A DNA stretch of 64,000 nucleotides from HdN1 sp052035295. GTDB lineage: Bacteria; Pseudomonadota; Gammaproteobacteria; Pseudomonadales; Ketobacteraceae. Below the pieces are notes generated by a model. The model saw only the letters and a list, made by a program, of their open reading frames with translations, did not search any database and had not been told where the DNA came from. The stretch is taken from NCBI GenBank assembly GCA_052035295.1, contig JBPOHS010000114.1:25153-89152 (forward strand). Direction: 5' to 3'. Positions 6,806 through 15,663 of the stretch are shown piece after piece. Numbering within the stretch: the stretch's first letter is position 1; each line of letters starts with the position of its first letter. Both the position numbers and the translations under genes were made by a program.

Positions 6806-9800
6806 GCGTCCGCTTTCTCTGCAGCGGATTTCTCGGTGGCCGGTTTCTCCGCAACAGGTTTCGCTGCAACCGGTCGAGGCTTGCGCGGCTGACTGCGCCA
6901 GTACCCCCCCGTGCTATAGGCGCGCCACGCCCAGGGCAGCCACTTCAGCATGGCGACCGCGATCCACAGTGACCAGGCCAGCATCAGCGCACGGTACACC
7001 CACAAGGGCACGCTCACGACCCACGCCTGCGGCAACGCCTGCTGCATGACATCCTGATACCAGTTCAACTGGAAGCTTTGCGAGGCGTTGCCGACGATGT
7101 CCATGTCCGGGCTGCCGAGCAGGCCCTTGGGAATCGCCACGACGAACGCCACCAACGCCAGCACGCTCAGCGTTATCAATCCCAGCTGAAGCAGGTTGAA
7201 GCCATTTTCTGACAGTGCGGCACCATACTTCTCGCGCCACGCGAGGGCAAAGAACCACAGTGTCACCGCCGTGAGCCCCCACCACGACCCGGTGGAAAAG
7301 CCCAACACCAGCAACACCCATTGCCAGCCCCGCAGCGGACTCATCGACAATTTGCCCAACACCAGGGCCACGGCGACCAAGACCAACGCCATGCCCCAAA
7401 ACAAAACAGCGGGGCCAATGGCTGGCCCGCCCACAAACAACACCCAGCGACTGTCCGGAACGTTGACGGTCAGATCGACGTTGCGGGCGAGGGTTTCCGA
7501 CAGGCTGACGACGGGCGTTATCCAGCGCGATGCAATCGCATCGTTACCGCGCCATGCCAGCGACACGTCATGCTCACCCGGCGCAACCTGCAAGACCACG
7601 TTGGGATTGGTTTCTTCCGATGCCTGCGGTTGGCCATCGAGCAAGACCTGCGTCAGGTGGATGCCATCGGGCAAGGTGACCCGCTGCTCGCCACCCTTAC
7701 TGGTGCGCACATGCAAATCCAGCGAATAGCTGCTTTCCCGGGTGCCCGGGTTGGCCACCAGCGTGACCTGATCGATGGTAGCCGTGGGGCCGGGTTTGGC
7801 GGCCGGTTTCTGAATACTGAGCGTGAGGGTTTCGCCTGGATACGGCTGCCAGGCCGGTTGCCATTGACCGGCATAGGGAGACTTGAGCGCATCGATACCC
7901 TTGAATTCCACATGCCAGAGCGGCGAAATCTCGGCAGTCCAGTACTCACTCCACAAGGCCGTATCCGATGCGGTGAAGGTCAACTGATCGGCCGGGTCCA
8001 GATTCGATACCCATTCCAGACTGTCCTGGCTGGCCTTGAGCGCCACCGTCACCTTGCCCTGATTCACCACCACATCGCGGGTAATCACCGATTCCCCCGC
8101 CAGCAGGGGGACTTCCAGCTGAATAGCCCCCTGTGTCGGCGCGACGCGCTGCACGGTGGTAATGACCTGCCAGGTCAGGCCCAGTCGCAAACTGCGGCTG
8201 ATCTGCACAAATGCAGGCGCCGGTGCCTGCGCCAGCGTCGGTGTCTCTTCCTTTTGCTTTTCGATGACATCCGGCGAGAACAACAGGGCACCCCCCTGCA
8301 ACTGCCCCTGATCGATGCCTTGCACCGTCCAGCCTGGCGCCTGAACCGCCACGTTATGCGCCGGCAACGAGAAACTCAGCTGGAAACTGTCACGTTCGCG
8401 CAAAGGGCCGCTCAGCGTCATGCGCTGGCTGCCTTTGGGCACGACAATCAGGTGGCGACCGCCTTCCTTGCGCATGGCCAAAGCCGCCGTGCCATCAATG
8501 ACCGCCGTCTGTGGTTGCCATTGGCCCTGGCTGTCGGGCAGCAGCATTTCGACATCTTCGAGCGCGCCGACACTCAGGTTCAGCGTCAAGCGGGCACCGT
8601 CGATCTGCACAGCCACGCGCTCGATGCCAAGACAGTCCGGCGTGCAATCGCGCGCTGCCCACAAGCGTTCCTGCAGGCGATCGAGCAAGCCGGCATCCGG
8701 CAAGCCGCTGCCTTCGCCTACTGCGCCGTCCTTGCTTACCTCACCGTCCTGGGCCGCCTGCACCGGCGCACTGGTGCCTACCAGCAGCAGGGCCAGCAGA
8801 ACGCCCGTTACCGCCCCACCGCGCAGAAAAGCAGGATTCCAGTGCCAGCGACCGGCCGAACGCCCGACGCCCAACAGGGCCGCCACCAGCAGCGCGAGCA
8901 ATCCAACCCGCAACACGGCCAACACTCGGTTCTCGGTCGGGCCCACCAGCCACAGCCCCAGTGTTTGTCCTTCGGCGACCGGACCACTCCAGCGCAACTC
9001 TGCCGACTGCCAACGCCAACGTGGCAGGCCGGGCCCGGTCTGAGCGGCCTGCTGGGGATCGATCTGCTGTTGCAGGGGCGTCTGTTGCAGAGGCGTCGCC
9101 GGACGCAGGCTTTCGCGCGCCAGGCCGACACTCATTTTCGCGCGCATTTCCATTTGATCAGATTCGGCGGACAGGGCCGGGGAAGGCGCCATCACTGCCG
9201 CTTCGCTGGCATATTCTGCACCTGTCGAGGCACCGCCCATGCTGTCTTCGTAATCATAACGGCTGCTGTCGGAAATGCGGGTGTAAGGATTTTCCAGCTG
9301 GGGATAGATCGACAAACGCACTTGCTGCACCACGAAGGGCAAGGTGGCCATGACGAGCACCAGTGCACTCAGGCGTACATAGGTTTCCACCAGCACGCGC
9401 AGATTGCCAGCGTCGAGCAGTCGCACCAGCGCCACGGCCGCCACCACGTTCAGCACCAGGAACAGCAACACCGGCGATTCCGGATAGACCAGGCCAAGGG
9501 CCACCAAGGCCACCGCGCTCCAGCCCCAGCCAATGACCTTGCCCACCGCTGCCACCGCAATCAGCAGCAGGAAAACGTCCCAGACACTCCATTCGCCCAG
9601 CCACGTCGGGGTGGCGTTATCGACTCCGGACGCGGCCAGCAAGCGCCAGCCCGGGGGCAAATGCACGCGCGCCGACATCGACTGGAAGTCTTCCTGCCAA
9701 CCGCTGACCGACAAGGTCCAATGACGCGGGGTATCCTCGCTCTCGATACGACTCACCGCCTGCAACCGGAGTTGGGCATCACGCACCTCAACCCCGTCGT

Positions 9801-11037
9801 TTTCTGCCTGCTGCAAGCGGGTGATGACTTGTGGTTGCCCGTTGATGGTGACTTCACCCAAGGCCATCTGACCATCGCCCTGCATGCGCCATTCACGATT
9901 GACCTGGCCATTGAAGTCATCTTTCACGGTCCAGCCACCACCGTCGAAATCCAGCCACAAACTTTTGGCGAGCGTCAACTGGTTGGGCGCCGGCTCGGGA
10001 TCGCCACGGCGAATAACGGTCAGTTCCAGGGGCTTGTCACTGGTCAAACGGTAGGCCTGCCACTGACGCCACTCGGTCGGCAGAGTAGTTTGCTGGGGAT
10101 CAAGTGCATCGACGTTTTCCACGCGCACCGTACGTAACGCGTTTTGGGGATTGAACACCCAGATTTCATCGTCAGGCCACGGTGCCACCGACGCCGGCTT
10201 TTCAACGCGGGTGATGGCGCCCATGCGGTGGCCAGTCACGCGGAACTGCCACAACCCTGCGCGCAGCTGCACACGCAACTGGCCGTTCTCATCGAGTCGC
10301 GCAGGCAACTGGGCATCAAACCCGCGCAGTTGATAACCGGACAGCAAGGCCGGGCCCAACACCATTTCGCGGGGTTTTCCGCTGACTTCGGTTTCGACCA
10401 GCGTTTCCACCTCAAACGGAACGTTATCGCTCAGGTGTCGATACACACGCACCGTGATTTGTTCTTCCTGCGCAGGTGCCTGCGCGTCTTCGGTTTGTGG
10501 TTGTTTCAGCCAGAAGCGACCCTCGGCATCCAGATTGGGAAACGCCAGACGCTGGCCGTTGCGCGAGACGGTCAATAATGCAGTTTCCGGTGGCAAGGGC
10601 ACGGCATCGGGTGCGCTTGCCCATTCAAAGCGGCCACGAATATCGATCGCTCCCGCATCGGCATACACCCAGGGACGCTGGTCTTTGGTAACGATGGCGG
10701 CGGGTGTGCCATTGACCAAGACCGACTGGGGCCAGAGTTTGTCTCCACCGGGTAACGCCAGATAGCCGGACTGATACACCTGCCAGTGCTGGGAGAAGCT
10801 GGCACCGTTGTTTTCCAATTCAAGATGCATGGACGTCGGCCACGCGCAAACACGCGCGTTGTAATCCTGAGGTGAAAAGGGGCAAGGATACGTGGTCTGC
10901 TCATGCATCACCCATTGCTGCCAGGGCTGCAATGGCGCGGGGACATTGACCGGCCCGTAACCGGCCAGGGAAAAACTGCTAAGCAGGGTGGCAAACACTG
11001 CAAGGCCTATCCGCAACAAACGTGTCGATGCGCGCAT
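6802..11037 (-). CDS. Very large envelope protein, unknown function
   Basis: This is a predicted 1411-residue inner-membrane/periplasmic protein. I start it at the ATG at 11037, which gives a clear signal peptide (RLLRIGLAVFATLLSSFSLAG); a longer frame begins at 11121. Order: signal peptide; about 450 residues of beta-rich periplasmic sequence; a hydrophobic block about 480-590; a charged linker; membrane segments about 700-760 (LAVLRVGLLALLVAALLGV, GVLLALLLVGTSAPVQA); a second beta-rich periplasmic part about 770-1170; and several C-terminal helices about 1180-1350 ending in a Lys/Ala/Glu/Pro-rich tail. Two Cys pairs are visible in the periplasmic parts (e.g. RDCTPDCLG). No catalytic motif is recognised. 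It overlaps the glutaredoxin-like gene by 4 bases. Confidence 0.75.
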   Translation of the reverse strand: MRASTRLLRIGLAVFATLLSSFSLAGYGPVNVPAPLQPWQQWVMHEQTTYPCPFSPQDYNARVCAWPTSMHLELENNGASFSQHWQVYQSGYLALPGGDKLWPQSVLVNGTPAAIVTKDQRPWVYADAGAIDIRGRFEWASAPDAVPLPPETALLTVSRNGQRLAFPNLDAEGRFWLKQPQTEDAQAPAQEEQITVRVYRHLSDNVPFEVETLVETEVSGKPREMVLGPALLSGYQLRGFDAQLPARLDENGQLRVQLRAGLWQFRVTGHRMGAITRVEKPASVAPWPDDEIWVFNPQNALRTVRVENVDALDPQQTTLPTEWRQWQAYRLTSDKPLELTVIRRGDPEPAPNQLTLAKSLWLDFDGGGWTVKDDFNGQVNREWRMQGDGQMALGEVTINGQPQVITRLQQAENDGVEVRDAQLRLQAVSRIESEDTPRHWTLSVSGWQEDFQSMSARVHLPPGWRLLAASGVDNATPTWLGEWSVWDVFLLLIAVAAVGKVIGWGWSAVALVALGLVYPESPVLLFLVLNVVAAVALVRLLDAGNLRVLVETYVRLSALVLVMATLPFVVQQVRLSIYPQLENPYTRISDSSRYDYEDSMGGASTGAEYASEAAVMAPSPALSAESDQMEMRAKMSVGLARESLRPATPLQQTPLQQQIDPQQAAQTGPGLPRWRWQSAELRWSGPVAEGQTLGLWLVGPTENRVLAVLRVGLLALLVAALLGVGRSAGRWHWNPAFLRGGAVTGVLLALLLVGTSAPVQAAQDGEVSKDGAVGEGSGLPDAGLLDRLQERLWAARDCTPDCLGIERVAVQIDGARLTLNLSVGALEDVEMLLPDSQGQWQPQTAVIDGTAALAMRKEGGRHLIVVPKGSQRMTLSGPLRERDSFQLSFSLPAHNVAVQAPGWTVQGIDQGQLQGGALLFSPDVIEKQKEETPTLAQAPAPAFVQISRSLRLGLTWQVITTVQRVAPTQGAIQLEVPLLAGESVITRDVVVNQGKVTVALKASQDSLEWVSNLDPADQLTFTASDTALWSEYWTAEISPLWHVEFKGIDALKSPYAGQWQPAWQPYPGETLTLSIQKPAAKPGPTATIDQVTLVANPGTRESSYSLDLHVRTSKGGEQRVTLPDGIHLTQVLLDGQPQASEETNPNVVLQVAPGEHDVSLAWRGNDAIASRWITPVVSLSETLARNVDLTVNVPDSRWVLFVGGPAIGPAVLFWGMALVLVAVALVLGKLSMSPLRGWQWVLLVLGFSTGSWWGLTAVTLWFFALAWREKYGAALSENGFNLLQLGLITLSVLALVAFVVAIPKGLLGSPDMDIVGNASQSFQLNWYQDVMQQALPQAWVVSVPLWVYRALMLAWSLWIAVAMLKWLPWAWRAYSTGGYWRSQPRKPRPVAAKPVAEKPATEKSAAEKADA

Positions 11038-11185
11038 CCGACGCTCTCCCAATGGCGAAATCCAAGGTGGCAAATCCAATCGAAGCGGAGAGTATAAGGG
11101 CGTAGAGCGGAGGCTTGCCAACGATCCGTCAATATTAACGATTTACGAATCGCGGCAAGAAAAAGAGAGGTTTCGCGTTTGCCGT

Positions 11186-12478
11186 TCAGGCAGCGTTCGA
11201 GAGCAAGCCATCAATGAACTGCTGCCACGGTTGGCGCGTATTTTCCGTCGCGGCGGATTCAGCAGCGGTTTGTACCGCATCACCCTCGCCCGTGCTGCTA
11301 TCCGGCGGCGTCTGCACCGGCAAGTGTTCCAGCAGTTGCCGGAACAAATCACCGTGGCCGGGCCGTGGCTGGCCCCCGGATTTGAGCGCGTAATCGGCGT
11401 TACGCACGTCCCGGGCAAAATCAATGAGTGGCGCCAGGGGCCCGGAAGCCTCTTGACCCGCGTCGCCACCGCCGGCCCGGGCAACCTCCGCATAAGTCTG
11501 GGTAACGGCGATGGTCTGGGTCTGCAGCATGTTGGCCGCGAAACCGGCCAATTCGTTTTGGTCATAGCCGATCGACATGGCCTGATTGAACGCCGCCTCG
11601 ACGTCACCCCCATAAAAGGTCTCTGCGACATCATTGACCTGCGCGAACAAGTCGTTCAATGCCTGCATTTCGCCTTCATCAAGTTCCCCCTCGACCGAAA
11701 ACGAGAAACTGTCTTCCCCCGACATTTCGGCGGAAAAAGCGGATGCACTTGCATTATCGGTACTCAGGCTGCTCGTGGCCGATGAAAATGCGCGTGCAGA
11801 CGCCACATTGATTTTCACCACATCACCGTCACGCGTGGTGATTTCCATGGCGAATTCACGACTGGCACTGATAGCCACACCTTCGCTGGCGACCGCAGCG
11901 CCCGAAGACCTGACGGTGGGCGCCGAAACGGCCGGGAGTGCTGCCACCGGATTCCGCTCACCGCCGGCGTTGCCGAGCGATGCCTTGAGGTCATCCAATC
12001 CTTGCTGCACACGTCCAAACGTCTCGAAGTAATTGTCCCGTACCGCTTCGTTGAATATTCCGCGGCTTTCAAGCTCCTCGCGTGCTTCCTGCATGCCTTT
12101 CAAAAAACCGTCCACGCCTTGCTGGAGACGCTGGCGCAGTGTTTCGTCAGTGGCGCCCGCTTCTTTTTCCTGGGCGAGTCGCTTTTCAATGAATCCCAGA
12201 ATGCGATCAGAAACCTTCGCTGGCGAAAAATCACCATCATCGCCGATCGCCGGCGTCGAGTTAGCCGCAGACGTCTGCGAGGAGTCGACCGAGGAAAGCT
12301 TTTCTGCCAGACGCCGGCTAAGTTTTTCACCCAGCACTTGCTGCGCTTCTGCAATTTCATTGCCTTCCGCTTTGCGCTCCATATCGCGCGAATGCCTGGC
12401 TCCGGCCATGACGTCATGACCAAACACCTGCCGCCCTGCGTGTGCGGAAGAACCTGTCAATGCGCCGAGAATATTCAT
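11186..12478 (-). CDS. DUF5610-like protein, sigma-28 driven
   Basis: This 430-residue protein is translated from the ATG at 12478 (MNILGALTGSS); an upstream extension to 12580 would run through the promoter. It has no signal peptide. A region around residues 95-165 (ILGFIEKRLAQEKEAG, GVDGFLKGMQEAREELESRG, FNEAVRDNYFETFGRVQQGL) resembles the DUF5610 domain. The middle is Ser/Ala-rich (FSSATSSLSTDNASASAFS), followed by an acidic helix (DEGEMQALNDLFAQVNDVAE). The promoter just upstream is a near-perfect sigma-28 site, which places the gene in the late flagellar or chemotaxis regulon. The biochemical role is unknown. It is transcribed away from the coiled-coil gene at 12634. Confidence 0.75.
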   Translation of the reverse strand: MNILGALTGSSAHAGRQVFGHDVMAGARHSRDMERKAEGNEIAEAQQVLGEKLSRRLAEKLSSVDSSQTSAANSTPAIGDDGDFSPAKVSDRILGFIEKRLAQEKEAGATDETLRQRLQQGVDGFLKGMQEAREELESRGIFNEAVRDNYFETFGRVQQGLDDLKASLGNAGGERNPVAALPAVSAPTVRSSGAAVASEGVAISASREFAMEITTRDGDVVKINVASARAFSSATSSLSTDNASASAFSAEMSGEDSFSFSVEGELDEGEMQALNDLFAQVNDVAETFYGGDVEAAFNQAMSIGYDQNELAGFAANMLQTQTIAVTQTYAEVARAGGGDAGQEASGPLAPLIDFARDVRNADYALKSGGQPRPGHGDLFRQLLEHLPVQTPPDSSTGEGDAVQTAAESAATENTRQPWQQFIDGLLSNAA

Positions 12479-12513
12479 GATACGCGACCTCGCGTGAGAC
12501 ACCCATAAGCGCC

Positions 12514-12540
12514 CTATCGGCCGGGATCGCAGCAACTTTA
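12514..12540 (-). promoter_or_regulatory. Sigma-28 promoter of the DUF5610-like gene
   Basis: Minus strand: TAAA (12540-12537), 15-base spacer, GCCGATAG (12521-12514). This is one mismatch from consensus and lies 36 bases before the ATG. Confidence 0.85.
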
Positions 12541-12633
12541 GAAAAAAGTTAAGGCGGCAAAGTTGCAAATTCTGAACCATACTATATGAAGTCGTTTCGG
12601 TAGGCAGTTAAATACCAGGTAATCAAATCCCTC

Positions 12634-13917
12634 ATGAGTCTGGGCATTCTTCTCGGCGTACAAGCAGGCATTCTCGCAATCGTGATCATTGCGTTTCTGC
12701 TCGTCTATGTGGCGCGCCTGAAAAAGAATCTCGCCGGTCTGCAAGCATTGTTCGTGAAGCTCAAGGATGATCTTGGCGGCGCGAGCCTGCTCAGCCATCT
12801 GCAAGAAGCACAAAAACAAACACTTGCCGCCTGCCAGAAAGATACGGCGGCCTATAACCCGGAACACGACGCCCAGGATCAGGCGATTGCACTGCGCAGT
12901 GCTGCACTGGCTGCGGAAATCGCGTTCATAGAAGCCCGCCAGGCAGGCAAAACCAGTTTTGACGCCGTGATGGCGCCTTACCGCCTGCTGGGCGATCAGA
13001 TTGCCCTGTATCTCACGGGTATGCGGGAAAACCTCAAAGGCCAGGCCGCCGCCGATTACCAGCACAAAATCACCGAGTTACAGCGTCAGCTCGAAGCCCT
13101 GCACCGCAAACATAAAACGCTTGAAGACACCCAGCGACGGATGAAAAACCTGGTGGATCTGCTGGAAGCAGGCAACCAGACCGAACGCAGCAAGGATCAA
13201 ATCGAACAGTCGCTGCATATGGCGCTGGCCAGCATGTGCGAGTCATTCAGTGACGCCGTGTCGGTACGCGAAATCGTTTATCTCTATCATGAAGCCTATT
13301 TCGATCGTCGCAACGGCGGCGGTCACGCGCCAGCACACAACACCAGCTTTGATGATGTCGGTGGCAACGCAAGCCCCGTCAACATGGCGCCGTTTGATGC
13401 CAGCCCTCACATCGACATGCTCAACAACATTATCGACGAACAAAATCAGCTGGTGGCCGAACTGCAGGCCCGCATCCTGCAACTGGAAACGTCCAACGAA
13501 CGCGCAGAAATAGAAGAAAAGGCCGATGCCATCGCCCAGCAGGTGCAGGAAGCCAAAACAGCCATAGAAATGCTGGAAATCGAATTGTCGAAGATGAAGG
13601 ACGGCACCGGCGCGGCATACAACAACGAAGAAGTCATGGATATCATCGAGCAGTTCACCGAAGAGTCGGCTGCACTGGTCGAACGACTGCACATGCTGAC
13701 CAACCAGAACAAATTACTCTCCACCGAGAATGAGCAAATGCGTTTGCAGATTGATCAGTCAGTGGAAACCGATGAACCGCTGGTGGCCGGGCTCAAGACC
13801 CGGCTTCAGCAACAGACCGATGAAATACTGGATTTGCAGGCGAGTTACAAGAAGCTTGAAGAACAATACCTTACGCTCTACTCCACCACCCAGACACTGC
13901 CGGGCGAGGCAATCTGA
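12634..13917 (+). CDS. Membrane-anchored coiled-coil protein, unknown function
   Basis: This 427-residue protein has one N-terminal membrane helix (LGVQAGILAIVIIAFLLVYVA) followed by basic residues, giving a likely N-out/C-in topology with a cytoplasmic body. Residues about 145-180 (KITELQRQLEALHRKHKTLE) and 265-420 are coiled coil. Between them is a less charged segment (EIVYLYHEAYFDRRNGGGHA). No catalytic motif or named domain is recognised. It converges on the 549-residue coiled-coil gene, leaving 26 bases between the stop codons. The ribosome binding site is weak. It could be a scaffold or polarity protein, but nothing in the sequence proves that. Confidence 0.72.
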   Translation: MSLGILLGVQAGILAIVIIAFLLVYVARLKKNLAGLQALFVKLKDDLGGASLLSHLQEAQKQTLAACQKDTAAYNPEHDAQDQAIALRSAALAAEIAFIEARQAGKTSFDAVMAPYRLLGDQIALYLTGMRENLKGQAAADYQHKITELQRQLEALHRKHKTLEDTQRRMKNLVDLLEAGNQTERSKDQIEQSLHMALASMCESFSDAVSVREIVYLYHEAYFDRRNGGGHAPAHNTSFDDVGGNASPVNMAPFDASPHIDMLNNIIDEQNQLVAELQARILQLETSNERAEIEEKADAIAQQVQEAKTAIEMLEIELSKMKDGTGAAYNNEEVMDIIEQFTEESAALVERLHMLTNQNKLLSTENEQMRLQIDQSVETDEPLVAGLKTRLQQQTDEILDLQASYKKLEEQYLTLYSTTQTLPGEAI

Positions 13918-13943
13918 CACCAAACGCCCACTCGACGTGGCGG

Positions 13944-15593
13944 CTATTTTTCCTTTTCTTTCAGGTTTGCCGCCACCTTGGCGACGTTCTTGGCAAACGC
14001 TGGATCCATCAGATCATCGGCGTTAAACAAGCTGCGCAGGTTCTCTTCCAGTTTTTTCATGCGCGAGGTCAACGCGATGCTCTTGGGATCGCCCGGCGCA
14101 ATTCCCAAACCGCCACGCATGTCCTGCATGGTCAGTTGCACAATCTTGGCCAGTTTCACTTGCTGTTTTTCCAGATTGCGGGTGACACCCTTGAAGACGT
14201 CATCACTCTTCATCAACAGCCGCTCCATCTGCACTCTCTGCTTCTCAGCAGCGCCGGCAATGCTGACCGCTTCTGCCCGCGCCGCCGCCCCTTTGACGAG
14301 CGTGGAAAGGTTGTCGCGCAAGCGTTCGTAACGCGGGCGATCACTGACAGGCATGTCGGGCACCAGCAATACGATACGCTCTTCGTAAATTATCAGGGTG
14401 GCGCCTTCCTCGACAATACGCCCGCGTGAACGACGCGATTCGATCAACGAATTGGCATTGGTCAGTGCATTGGGGCCAGAAAAGTATTTGGGGCCGCTAT
14501 CCGTCATGACACTGACCGTCGGTTTGACACCATACGTGGAAACCGTGCGTAAAATTTCGGTGCCCAGACGCTCGAAGGTATTGGCATTGAAACTCGACAG
14601 CATGAACAGGATGACAATGCTCATGTCGGAACTGGCCATATAGGCGTTATAGGCGGCGGTTGACATGCTCTCAACCTCGGCCTCGAGATCCTCAACCCGA
14701 TTACGCCAGAAGGTGACATCGCTTTCGCCTTGCACCTGATCGAGCGGGTTCACCAGCCCCTCAGTCGCGGCATTGTCAGTGACCGAGATAATCTCGGGAA
14801 TGGCGATCGACTCCGGATCACCATTGATTGCCCGCTTGGCGGCATCGGCTACCAGGCGCAGGCTCAAGGATTCTTCACGGGTGCGGGCCAGATCGCGTTC
14901 GAGCTTCTGCATCTGTTCGACGGTACGATCACGCTCACCGACAATCGCCGCGATCTCGCGATCCTTGATCATCAGCGTTTTCTGGTATTCCTGCTCACGT
15001 CGCTCCAAATCCTTGATTTGACGACTCAATTGCGTCAAAACGTTGCTCTGGATCGAAGCCGCATCGTCTTCAGTGCGGAAGTTGTTCTTGTGTGTATCGT
15101 GCAGCTCGGTCGGTTCCAGCAACGCTGAAATATCGTCATCGCCGGCCGGTGCCGTCGCGATTTCGCCCGATTTGATCTTTTTCTCGAGGTCGAAAAGGAT
15201 TGCACGAAAACGTTCGGAGTTTTGCAGACGATCCTTGTAGATCGAGATAAGGGCATCATCATTCTTGGGGTCGATGCCGGTGAGCACGCTTTGAACAAAG
15301 CGTTCATGGGTCTGGTAAGCCACCACAATCGGCTGCAAACGGGCGCGAATGACCCGCCAATGGTTTTGATCGTCAAAAGGAAACTTCAGCGCCGCCTGTT
15401 CGCCCAGCAGAAAGGCATGCCGCAGCTGCGTCACTTGTGTTTCCATGGGGGCTTCGGTATCGAGCAACGCCGAAATGTCCAGACCCATTTGCTGCAAACG
15501 TTGCTCGGTGGCAACGAGCGATTCCTTCAGCAACTGCTGAAGGAGTCTTCGCTGATCGGCAGAAAGCATTGGGTTCAAGGCGGCGTCTTTCAT
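13944..15593 (-). CDS. Coiled-coil protein with a response-regulator-like output domain
   Basis: This 549-residue cytoplasmic protein is mostly helical. Residues about 175-245 form a strong coiled coil (LSRQIKDLERREQEYQKTLM). Residues about 315-440 form a globular domain (MSIVILFMLSSFNANTFERL; GVKPTVSVMTDSGPKYFSG; RIVEEGATLIIYEERIVLLV; DRPRYERLRDNLSTLVKGA). From memory, that pattern resembles the C-terminal domain that some gammaproteobacterial response regulators carry after their receiver; there is no receiver here. The tail is helical and ends in a Lys/Glu-rich segment. It is convergent with the membrane coiled-coil gene. The function is unknown; a signalling role is inferred from the domain resemblance only. 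Confidence 0.68.
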   Translation of the reverse strand: MKDAALNPMLSADQRRLLQQLLKESLVATEQRLQQMGLDISALLDTEAPMETQVTQLRHAFLLGEQAALKFPFDDQNHWRVIRARLQPIVVAYQTHERFVQSVLTGIDPKNDDALISIYKDRLQNSERFRAILFDLEKKIKSGEIATAPAGDDDISALLEPTELHDTHKNNFRTEDDAASIQSNVLTQLSRQIKDLERREQEYQKTLMIKDREIAAIVGERDRTVEQMQKLERDLARTREESLSLRLVADAAKRAINGDPESIAIPEIISVTDNAATEGLVNPLDQVQGESDVTFWRNRVEDLEAEVESMSTAAYNAYMASSDMSIVILFMLSSFNANTFERLGTEILRTVSTYGVKPTVSVMTDSGPKYFSGPNALTNANSLIESRRSRGRIVEEGATLIIYEERIVLLVPDMPVSDRPRYERLRDNLSTLVKGAAARAEAVSIAGAAEKQRVQMERLLMKSDDVFKGVTRNLEKQQVKLAKIVQLTMQDMRGGLGIAPGDPKSIALTSRMKKLEENLRSLFNADDLMDPAFAKNVAKVAANLKEKEK

Positions 15594-15663
15594 TCAGGAA
15601 ACAACATCGACTGGTCTTTGTTTTCCAGTCTAGCAGGATTCCTGCAGATTGCCTGATTCAAGT

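Noticed and set aside
7321..10137. A 938-residue open frame on the plus strand
   Set aside because: It is antisense to the 1411-residue envelope gene, has a His/Gln/Arg-rich composition typical of an opposite-strand shadow, and has no recognisable domain.
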